20,702 nt of DNA from DAOPXV01 sp035352535 (GTDB taxonomy: Bacteria; Muiribacteriota; UBA9980), in assembly GCA_964545075.1 (NCBI GenBank), contig CAZJFS010000072.1, positions 1 to 20,702 of the forward strand, written 5' to 3'. The stretch's first letter is position 1. Each line of letters starts with the position of its first letter. A program made the translations under genes and the position numbers. The notes beneath the pieces were generated by a model that did no database searches, had not been told where the DNA came from, and saw nothing but the letters and a program-made list of their open reading frames with translations. This document shows, piece after piece, positions 1 through 7,195 of this stretch.

Positions 1-3000
1 CGCGCGGTTCAAAACAAGATATCGCTCGCGAAAGCCAACCTTATATCGGAAGACGAATATATTTTAAGCCGCGATTCCGATTCGGCCGCTAGTGAAAAAA
101 ACGTGGCGGCGATATACGCCTTATACAATAAAAAGCTCAAGGAAAATAACGCGCTTGATTTTGACGACATAATATATCTGGCCGTAAAACTTTTAAAATC
201 TTCGGACCGTGTTTTAAAACTTTATCAGTCGCGCTTCAAATATCTGCTCGTCGACGAGTATCAGGATATCAATTATTCCCAGTACGTGCTTATAAAAACG
301 CTTTCGTCGTCGCATAAAAACATATGCGTCGTTGGCGATGACGACCAGTGCGTAGCCGCTAACGTTTCGGTGCTTACGCCTTCCGGATATCAGAAGATCG
401 AAAATTTCATGGAAGGTTCTTCCGTCGTAGCCTGCGCCGGACACGATACCGTCAACCTTTCCCAGGTAGATAAAGTTATGCGAAAGCCCTATTCCGGCAA
501 GGCCGTCAGAGTAACGCTTGAAAACGGAAAGAGCATCGTTACCACGCCGAACCATTTGTTTTTCGCCAAATATAACGGCTCTCAGGCTCTGATATACGTT
601 TATCTCATGTATCGTAAAACTTTCGGTTATAAGATCGGCGTCTGCCAGGGACTTTCGGTTTTCACCGAATCGCGCCGCCATGACCTGGAGGAAGGCGACA
701 AAGTATGGATAATGAAAATATGCAAAAATCCAAAAGACGCGTATTTTTATGAAAGTTTTTACGCTACGAAATACGGCATACCTACGCTTCATTTCAGCTC
801 GCGCTCCAACAGAGTGACCGTGGACCAGGAAAAGATCGATTATATGTACAAGGAGATCGATACCTTCGTACGCGCGGAGATACTAATGAAGGATCTCATG
901 CTTTACGAGGAGCACCCGCACTATATTTCCATAGCCAAGACCAGAAGCGCCACTTCACCGAAGGTCTTAAGTCTTACGATGTTCGGTTCGACCGAGCGGA
1001 CGGCGGAGAACGGATGGTTTCACCACAGGGTGAATATCGACGTCAATTCACAGGCTGTCAACGTGATAAGAGCGGCCGGCGGAGCTTCCATACGCAGTGA
1101 GGCCCTGGATAAATGGAAAATAGAGGCCGTAAGGCAGGATTATACCGACGTCGTTCAGTTCGCTAAAACCATTTCAGGCCTGGATGATCTGCTTATGGTA
1201 GAAAAAGCGCAGCTTACCTCAAAACCGCCGTTTTATCAAATGCCGGCGTCTCATTTGCACGAACAGATGATACTTCCTTATTTCAACCACAAGGAAACAC
1301 GCATAGAAGAACTCATGATATCCCGAGTCGAAGTTATAGACTATGAGGGTTTTGTTTATGACCTTTCGGTGAAACATCTTCACAATTATATGGTCGACGG
1401 CTTTATCGTTCACAATTCCATCTACTCATGGCGCGGCGCGGATGTCCGCTCGATACTTAATTTTGAAAAAGATTACCCGGGCGCCTCTGTGGTCAAGCTT
1501 GAGCAGAATTACCGTTCCACCAAAAACATATTGCTGGCGGCTTCCGAAGTCATAAAAAACAATATGAGCCGGCGTGAAAAGACCCTCTGGACAAGCGGGG
1601 ATAAAGGCGAAAAAATAACCATTTATGAGGCTTTGAACGAACAGGCCGAGGTTATATTCGCTATCAACCAGATGCGGCAGGTGATCTATCGCGAAGATAA
1701 AAAATATTCCGATTTCGCTTTCTTCTACAGGACCAACGCGCAGTCGCGCATCGTCGAAGAAACGCTCATAAAGGAAGGAATACCATATAAAATGGTGGGT
1801 TCCGTCAAGTTTTACCAGCGCAAGGAGATCAAGGATATCCTTTCATATCTGCGGCTGGTTTTAAACACTAAAGACAACGTCAGCCTGAAAAGGATACTTA
1901 ATGTTCCGCGCCGCGGCATAGGTGAAAAATCAATAAATTCGCTCATATCTTTCGCAGAACAGATGAAGATATCCATATTCGAGGCTTTGTCCCGCGTTAC
2001 CGAAATAGAGGATCTTCCGCTCAAGGCCAAGAATACGACGCTTAACTTCGTAGATCTTATAAACGAGCTGCGCGAGGACGCTAAAAAATGCAATGTCACG
2101 GAACTGACGAGAAACATTCTTGAAAAAACGGGTTACTTAAGAGAATTAAAGGTCATAAACTCCTCTCAGACCGTAGATCGGTCGAAGAACGTGAACGAAT
2201 TTCTTTCTCTTACGGAAACATTCGACGAAGTTCCCAACGAAAACGGTCTTTCCGGCTTTCTCGAAAGGGTGACGCTTATAACCGATCTTGACGAAATCGA
2301 CGATAAAGAGAACGCCGTGACCCTGATGACCTTTCATTCAGCAAAAGGCCTTGAATTTCCAGTCGTGTTCATGTTCGGCATGGAAGAAAAACTGTTTCCT
2401 CACGAGCACAGCAGCGATGAAAACTTCGATATCGCCGAAGAAAGGCGCCTGTGTTACGTTGGAATGACAAGGGCCCGCGAAAGGCTTTATCTTGTTCACA
2501 CAAGGCAGAGACGCATATTCGGATCGGTATTCACTAATCCTGTCTCGCGTTTTGTTTCGGAAATACCGGAATCGCTTGTTCTGAATATATCATGCGAAGA
2601 GGAATTTTTAAATAGCATACCTCAGATGACGCGTCAAAAACCCGTGTTTCATGCTGACCGTGACGAAACTTATCAGCCCGCGAATTACGAAGACGATGCT
2701 TACGGTTCGAAGGACATCGGCTCGAAGGACATCGGTTCTTATAAAAGCAGCGCGGTTTCCGCTGTGGCGGCCCGCATCAAGGCCAGAATCTCGAAAGATG
2801 AACCGCAGTCCGCCTGCGATGACGGCGGCGCTGAATTCGGCGGCGTCAGCTTTAACCCGGGCGACCGCGTCAAGCATTCGATGTGGGGCATAGGCGTCGT
2901 TTTAGACGCTAACGGCCGCGGCGACGAGTGCCTGGTTAAAGTAAATTTCATGAACGTTGGCGAGAAGAAGCTTCTTTTAAAATACGCGCCGCTTGATAAA

Positions 3001-3006
3001 ATATAA
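1..3006 (+). CDS. pcrA: PcrA/UvrD-type superfamily 1A DNA helicase, 5'-truncated, intein-containing
   Basis: ATP-dependent 3'-5' DNA helicase of the PcrA/UvrD/Rep family, acting in repair and replication-fork maintenance. The frame is open from base 1 (1001 visible residues), so the start, the Walker A motif and the first part of domain 1A lie upstream. A GTG at 103 is not the start because the sequence before it (I-S-L-A-K, then AAIYALY) already matches the family. Visible motifs: LDFDD near residue 50, motif II DEYQD at residues 85-89, motif III split as GDDDQ / SIYSWRGAD by an intein (residues 117-472), motif IV LEQNYRS, motif V TFHSAKGLEFPVVF near 778, and motif VI YVGMTRARERLYLV near 820. 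A low-complexity linker follows, then a PcrA-type C-terminal Tudor-like domain (GDRVKHSMWGIGVV ... YAPLDKI, about residues 951-1001). That domain favours PcrA over Rep. rel begins 55 bp downstream on the same strand. The helicase call is firm; PcrA versus UvrD naming is by architecture. Confidence 0.96.
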   Translation, partial: RAVQNKISLAKANLISEDEYILSRDSDSAASEKNVAAIYALYNKKLKENNALDFDDIIYLAVKLLKSSDRVLKLYQSRFKYLLVDEYQDINYSQYVLIKTLSSSHKNICVVGDDDQCVAANVSVLTPSGYQKIENFMEGSSVVACAGHDTVNLSQVDKVMRKPYSGKAVRVTLENGKSIVTTPNHLFFAKYNGSQALIYVYLMYRKTFGYKIGVCQGLSVFTESRRHDLEEGDKVWIMKICKNPKDAYFYESFYATKYGIPTLHFSSRSNRVTVDQEKIDYMYKEIDTFVRAEILMKDLMLYEEHPHYISIAKTRSATSPKVLSLTMFGSTERTAENGWFHHRVNIDVNSQAVNVIRAAGGASIRSEALDKWKIEAVRQDYTDVVQFAKTISGLDDLLMVEKAQLTSKPPFYQMPASHLHEQMILPYFNHKETRIEELMISRVEVIDYEGFVYDLSVKHLHNYMVDGFIVHNSIYSWRGADVRSILNFEKDYPGASVVKLEQNYRSTKNILLAASEVIKNNMSRREKTLWTSGDKGEKITIYEALNEQAEVIFAINQMRQVIYREDKKYSDFAFFYRTNAQSRIVEETLIKEGIPYKMVGSVKFYQRKEIKDILSYLRLVLNTKDNVSLKRILNVPRRGIGEKSINSLISFAEQMKISIFEALSRVTEIEDLPLKAKNTTLNFVDLINELREDAKKCNVTELTRNILEKTGYLRELKVINSSQTVDRSKNVNEFLSLTETFDEVPNENGLSGFLERVTLITDLDEIDDKENAVTLMTFHSAKGLEFPVVFMFGMEEKLFPHEHSSDENFDIAEERRLCYVGMTRARERLYLVHTRQRRIFGSVFTNPVSRFVSEIPESLVLNISCEEEFLNSIPQMTRQKPVFHADRDETYQPANYEDDAYGSKDIGSKDIGSYKSSAVSAVAARIKARISKDEPQSACDDGGAEFGGVSFNPGDRVKHSMWGIGVVLDANGRGDECLVKVNFMNVGEKKLLLKYAPLDKI
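349..1416 (+). mobile_element. In-frame intein (356 aa) inserted in helicase motif III
   Basis: Protein-splicing element inside the helicase. It begins with Cys (codon tgc 349-351) directly after GDDDQ and ends with His-Asn (1411-1416) before Ser+1 of SIYSWRGAD. Joining the flanks restores the uninterrupted motif GDDDQSIYSWRGAD. Splicing blocks: A at residues 1-20 (Cys1, then SVLTPSGYQKI), B at 61-71 with the T-x-x-H motif as TTPNH (65-69), F at about 328-345 (EVIDYEGFVYDLSV), and G as FIVHN (352-356). All nucleophiles needed for class 1 splicing (Cys1, block B His69, His355-Asn356, Ser+1) are present. The middle, roughly 80-290, has no visible LAGLIDADG motif; residues 82-150 resemble a GIY-YIG-type fold. 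UvrD/PcrA inteins at this site are known in other bacteria, so the insertion point is not new. Confidence 0.95.
2704..2733 (+). repeat. Tandem 15-bp in-frame repeat (GSKDI x2)
   Basis: Two adjacent 15-bp units, GGTTCGAAGGACATC and GGCTCGAAGGACATC, differ by one base and encode Gly-Ser-Lys-Asp-Ile twice, followed by a partial third unit (Gly-Ser). They lie in the disordered linker between the helicase core and the C-terminal Tudor-like domain of the pcrA product. This looks like a recent slippage duplication in a spacer. Confidence 0.9.
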
Positions 3007-3061
3007 TCCGGTCTCCGCTTTCTTGAAGCAATTTGGAACGAATGGAGTATATATTCATTAA

Positions 3062-5359
3062 ATGGAATTTTCACAATTAGAGGAAAAGATAAAATCCTAT
3101 AACCCGAACGCGAATATCCAGTTTGTAAAGGAAGCTTATGATTTCGCGCGCGAAGCGCATAAGGAACAATTCAGGGCTTCCGGCGAACCTTATTTCATAC
3201 ATCCCTTCAACGTCGCTCTTATCCTGGCCGACCTTCAACTTGATTCGACGACCATAGCCGCCGGGCTTATGCATGACGTCGTAGAGGACACGCCGGTCAC
3301 CATCGAGCAGATATCCGAAAAGTTCGGAAACACAATGGGTATTATAATCGAAGGCGTGACCAAGCTTTCAAAAATTTCATTTAAGACCAAAGAGGAATTT
3401 GCAGCGGAGAACCTTAGAAAAATGCTTTTCGCCCTTATAAAGGACGTCCGCGTCATACTCGTGAAGTTAGCCGACAGGCTTCATAACATAAGAACTCTCG
3501 GTTCGCTTCCCGTCGAGAAACAGAAAAGGATAGCCGCCGAAACGCTTGACATATACGCGCCGCTTGCGAACCGTCTTGGTATGCACAATATAAAGATCGA
3601 GCTCGAGGATTCATGTTTCAGAATATGCGATCCGGAAATAGCTCATGAGCTTGAAACCAAACTCGTACGCGATAAAAACACGCGCGAGGAATACATTACG
3701 GAAATAATCGGAATGCTCAAGGCGGAATGCGCCGAGAACAATATTCAATGCAGTATGTCGGGGCGGCCAAAACATTTATACAGCATATACAAAAAGATCA
3801 AGAGCAAGGAAAAGACCATCGAGGACATATACGATCTTATAGGAATCCGCGTCATAGTTAATTCCATAAACGACTGCTACGGAGTCCTAGGCCTGGTTCA
3901 TAAGCTCTGGAAGCCTATAATGGGGCGCTTCAAGGATTACATAGCCGTTCCCAAGACAAACCTTTATCAATCCCTTCACACGACCATAATTCATCCGAAG
4001 GGTGAGCCGGTCGAGATACAGATCAGAACAGACATCATGGACCATATCGCCGAGGGCGGCATCGCCGCGCACTGGCATTATAAGGAATCCGGTTCTAAAA
4101 AGGTAGACAGCGGAAAAAGGAACGATATAGCCTGGCTCCGCCAAATAATCAACTGGCACCGCGACGTGACCGACGCCCGGGAATATATTGAAACCATAAA
4201 AGTCGATCTTTATCAGGACGAGGTTTTTGTTTTTACGCCTAACGGCGATATAAAGGTTCTCACCGCCCGTAGCACGCCTATAGATTTCGCGTTTCTCATC
4301 CACACCGAGGTCGGAAATAAATGCATAGGCGCCAAGGTTAACGGCAAAATGGTGCCGATCGATTATGAGCTTAACAACGGCGACATAGTCGATATTTTAA
4401 CTTCAAATTCGGCAAAACCTTCCAAAGACTGGCTTAATATAGTGAAATCTTCCCACGCGCGCGCGAAGATAAAAGCCTGGTTTAAAAACGAGGAACGCGC
4501 GAACGATCTGAAAAAAGGGCGCGACAGTTTTTTCGAATATTACAACAACCATATAAAAGATGTTATAAAATATTATGAAACCAGCTCCAAATCGCCTTAT
4601 GCTCATGACCGGGTTGAGCTGATAAAAGAGGACAGCGATTATAACCGCATTTTGAAGTCCAAACTTTTCAATGATTCCATCGAATCGCTCGGCTTTAAAT
4701 CGCTGGATGATTTTTTCGTTATAATCGGCCGCGGCGAATATCAGATAAAAAATATATATACTGAAATGTTCCCGGAATATATGGAATCGCTTAACACTAA
4801 AGGAAAGCCGATCCAGACGTTCCAGAAGAAGGCCCCCGAAAAAAAGAACCGTTCCATTAACGGCGTTATCGTTTCCGGGCTTGATGACGTTCTGGTCAGA
4901 TTTTCAAAATGCTGCACTCCGGTTCCAGGCGATCCGATAATCGGATTTATAACCCGCGGCCGCGGCGTTTCGATCCATCGCAAAAACTGCGCCAACATAT
5001 CCCTTGAAGGCGAGAAGGAACGTATTATTGAGGTTAAATGGGATCAGGGCCGCCTTTCGACCCATAACATAACTTACGCCACAAGGATACGCATAAAAGC
5101 TATTGACAGGCAGAATCTTATTTTTAACGTCACCAATCTTATCTCCAACGTAAAACTTAATATTTACGAACTTCACGCGCGAATCGAAAAAAATTTCGCC
5201 ATTGTTGAATTCACTATAGATATAACCAATACTCAGCAGCTGGATGAATTCATTAAAAACCTTGAAAAGATTGATGGCGTTATGAACGTTTATAGGATTG
5301 ACGGCGGCAGCGGCGGATCCCCCGGATTACCGCCAGCTAAAAACCAGCCGAGAAAATAA
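3062..5359 (+). CDS. rel: Bifunctional (p)ppGpp synthetase/hydrolase (Rel/SpoT)
   Basis: Long RelA-SpoT homologue (765 aa) controlling the stringent response; it makes (p)ppGpp from ATP and GTP/GDP and hydrolyses it. Domains: HD hydrolase (about 25-175) with His47, His71-Asp72 (HDVVEDT) and Asp138 in LADRLHN; synthetase (about 230-345) with GRPKHLYSIYKK, YDLIGIRV, RFKD at 289-292, YQSLHTT and Glu318 in VEIQIRT; TGS (about 385-448); a conserved-cysteine zinc-finger-like domain with Cys617-Cys618, His639 and Cys643; and a C-terminal ACT domain (about 674-746). The RxKD form is typical of bifunctional Rel enzymes rather than of RelA (ExDD). All visible catalytic residues of both activities are kept, so both should work. 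A short Gly/Pro-rich tail follows the ACT domain. GGAG at 3044-3047 lies 14 nt before the ATG, a little long for a ribosome-binding site. Possibly co-transcribed with pcrA. Confidence 0.97.
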   Translation: MEFSQLEEKIKSYNPNANIQFVKEAYDFAREAHKEQFRASGEPYFIHPFNVALILADLQLDSTTIAAGLMHDVVEDTPVTIEQISEKFGNTMGIIIEGVTKLSKISFKTKEEFAAENLRKMLFALIKDVRVILVKLADRLHNIRTLGSLPVEKQKRIAAETLDIYAPLANRLGMHNIKIELEDSCFRICDPEIAHELETKLVRDKNTREEYITEIIGMLKAECAENNIQCSMSGRPKHLYSIYKKIKSKEKTIEDIYDLIGIRVIVNSINDCYGVLGLVHKLWKPIMGRFKDYIAVPKTNLYQSLHTTIIHPKGEPVEIQIRTDIMDHIAEGGIAAHWHYKESGSKKVDSGKRNDIAWLRQIINWHRDVTDAREYIETIKVDLYQDEVFVFTPNGDIKVLTARSTPIDFAFLIHTEVGNKCIGAKVNGKMVPIDYELNNGDIVDILTSNSAKPSKDWLNIVKSSHARAKIKAWFKNEERANDLKKGRDSFFEYYNNHIKDVIKYYETSSKSPYAHDRVELIKEDSDYNRILKSKLFNDSIESLGFKSLDDFFVIIGRGEYQIKNIYTEMFPEYMESLNTKGKPIQTFQKKAPEKKNRSINGVIVSGLDDVLVRFSKCCTPVPGDPIIGFITRGRGVSIHRKNCANISLEGEKERIIEVKWDQGRLSTHNITYATRIRIKAIDRQNLIFNVTNLISNVKLNIYELHARIEKNFAIVEFTIDITNTQQLDEFIKNLEKIDGVMNVYRIDGGSGGSPGLPPAKNQPRK

Positions 5360-5408
5360 AATCCGGCCGTCAAGATAGTTCAATAGAAGTTATTTTTAAG
5401 ATGCTTGC

Positions 5409-5431
5409 CTTCCCTTTTCCAAAGCGGGAAG
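5409..5431 (+). other. Weak hairpin in the rel-POT intergenic region
   Basis: CTTCCC (5409-5414) and GGGAAG (5426-5431) can pair across an 11-nt loop, with a further TTT/AAA pairing if GC is bulged. No T-tract follows on the + strand, so it is not a convincing intrinsic terminator. It is the only notable structure in the 128 bp between rel and the transporter gene. Confidence 0.3.
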
Positions 5432-5487
5432 AAATATTCCGAATCTGATATATAGTCAAACAAATATATAATAAGGGGTAGTTTGAA

Positions 5488-7032
5488 ATGAGCCTTAAAT
5501 CACAGCCCAAGGGTTTGTACGTACTTTTCTTTACCGAAGCATGGGAACGCTTTTCGTATTATGGAATGCGCGCCCTTCTGGTGCTATATCTGGTAAATCA
5601 ACTGAAAATGAAGAGGGCCGACGCTCTTGAAATATACGCTATTTACACGGGGCTTGTTTATTTCACGCCGCTTATCGGCGGATATCTCGCCGATAAATAT
5701 CTCGGCGCCAGAAAAGCAATATTAATAGGCGGTTCCGTCATGGCGCTCGGACATCTCGCCATGGCGTTCGAGCCGTTTTTAAATATAGCGCTCGGACTTT
5801 TGATACTTGGCAACGGATTTTTCAAGCCGAATATTTCTACCATAGTCGGAGGGCTTTACGAGGAACATGATCCTCGCCGTGACGGTGGTTTCACTATATT
5901 TTACATGGGTATTAACCTCGGCGCTTTTTTCTCGCCTTTAATCTGCGGAACTCTGGGTGAGAAAATAGGCTGGCACTATGGTTTTTCAGCCGCCAGCGTG
6001 GGAATGATACTCGGGCTTCTGGTTTTTTTCATGGGGCAGAAAATAATCGGGCCGGCTGGATTTCCTCCGGCTCATGGCGGGGAGGCTCGCACCGAGCTTA
6101 ATAGAAAAGATTATTTCGACGTTTTGATCTACGTTATATGCTCGACAGTGGCGGTCGTCGGATTTATTGAGATCTGGAAATTCGCGGGTCCCGTATGGAA
6201 CACTTACGGTTTTATGGCAAAGGGGCTTATCGTTATATCCATTATAGCGTGTCTTGAATTTTTCCGCCGTATTATGCTTCCCGATTCCAAGGAGGAAGTC
6301 GAGCCGCTCACATCCGACGAGTGGCAAAGAATACTCGTTATATGCGTGCTTGCGTTTTTCGTGATATTCTTCTGGATGGGATTCGAGCAGGCCGGCGGCA
6401 CTATGACGCTTTTCGCGGATACCCAGACCGACAGGCATTTCATGGGATATGAAATACCAGCCTCATATTTTCAATCCATAAACCCGCTTGCTATAATGAT
6501 GCTCGCGCCGCTTTTTTCGATGTTCTGGCTGTGGCTCGCGGAGTCGCGTTTCGCTATATCGACCCCGACCAAGATGGCCATCGGTATGATAATGCTCGGG
6601 TTAGGCTTTATCGTAATGTATTTTGGCCAGAAAATGGCCATGGGCAATGACCATTATGCCTGGGTTCCCCTGATAGCCGGCGGAGTGGGTTCTACCTTCA
6701 ACATGAACGTGTTCGTCTTTAAAAACGGAACCGTAGGGCCTATATGGCTTACCCTGGTCTATGTCATACATACATTCGGCGAATTATGCCTTTCGCCTAT
6801 CGGCCTGTCGATGGTGACCAAGCTTTCGCCCGTGCGCATGGTATCGCTTATGATGGGCGTATGGCTCGTTTCCTCCGCGCTTTCAAATTATCTCGCTGGA
6901 ATGCTCGAAGGCCTTTTAAGCGCCTATAATATGCCGATCTATGGATTTCTAATACTTTCATCGATAGGTTCAGGCATTGTTCTTCTCATGCTCACGCCAT
7001 GGCTGAAGAAATGTATGCACGGCCGCGATTAG
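5488..7032 (+). CDS. POT/PTR2-family proton-dependent oligopeptide transporter
   Basis: Inner-membrane major-facilitator symporter importing di- and tripeptides with protons (514 aa, normal for bacterial DtpA/DtpT-type proteins). The N-terminal E-x-x-E-R-F motif is complete (Glu17, Glu20, Arg21, then SYYGMRALL). The loop 2-3 motif GGYLADKYLGARK and the PTR2 signature around GNGFFKPNIS (Lys113) and FYMGINLGAFFSPL are also intact. Glu300 (WMGFEQAGGT) and Glu432 (TFGELCLSPIGL) match conserved charged residues of TM7 and TM10 used in peptide and proton coupling. Hydrophobic segments are consistent with about 12-14 membrane helices. AAGGGG at 5473-5478 lies 9 nt before the ATG and supports the start. 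It sits alone between rel and the Ig-like gene with 128-bp and 163-bp gaps. Substrate range cannot be told from the sequence. Confidence 0.95.
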   Translation: MSLKSQPKGLYVLFFTEAWERFSYYGMRALLVLYLVNQLKMKRADALEIYAIYTGLVYFTPLIGGYLADKYLGARKAILIGGSVMALGHLAMAFEPFLNIALGLLILGNGFFKPNISTIVGGLYEEHDPRRDGGFTIFYMGINLGAFFSPLICGTLGEKIGWHYGFSAASVGMILGLLVFFMGQKIIGPAGFPPAHGGEARTELNRKDYFDVLIYVICSTVAVVGFIEIWKFAGPVWNTYGFMAKGLIVISIIACLEFFRRIMLPDSKEEVEPLTSDEWQRILVICVLAFFVIFFWMGFEQAGGTMTLFADTQTDRHFMGYEIPASYFQSINPLAIMMLAPLFSMFWLWLAESRFAISTPTKMAIGMIMLGLGFIVMYFGQKMAMGNDHYAWVPLIAGGVGSTFNMNVFVFKNGTVGPIWLTLVYVIHTFGELCLSPIGLSMVTKLSPVRMVSLMMGVWLVSSALSNYLAGMLEGLLSAYNMPIYGFLILSSIGSGIVLLMLTPWLKKCMHGRD

Positions 7033-7195
7033 ATAACGGGCATATCCGGCTTATATCATATATATTTCATTTTCCGCTAAACTTTTCAATTATTATTACG
7101 AAATGAATAGTGTGTTATAGTGTTTATCGCTATATGTTCATTTTTGGTATATTAATGACGTCAGAATGGGCTGAAGCCCTTATAAAGAGGCGGAA

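Noticed and set aside
103..105. GTG as the start of the helicase gene
   Set aside because: The frame is open to base 1 and the upstream residues match the helicase family, so this is an internal Val codon.
214..792. 192-codon minus-strand frame opposite the helicase and intein
   Set aside because: Antisense shadow of clear helicase and intein coding sequence, with no recognisable protein features.
5467..5472. TATAAT as a -10 element for the peptide transporter gene
   Set aside because: It abuts the ribosome-binding site at 5473-5478, so a transcript from it would start after the Shine-Dalgarno sequence; no matching -35 is seen.
7168..7179. GGGCTGAAGCCC as a riboswitch or terminator
   Set aside because: Only a 4-bp stem with a TGAA loop just before the ribosome-binding site, no T-tract and no surrounding conserved architecture.
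7033..7195. Promoter for the Ig-like gene around TTATAG (7115-7120)
   Set aside because: No acceptable -35 element at 16-18 nt spacing; AT-rich sequence gives many equal matches.
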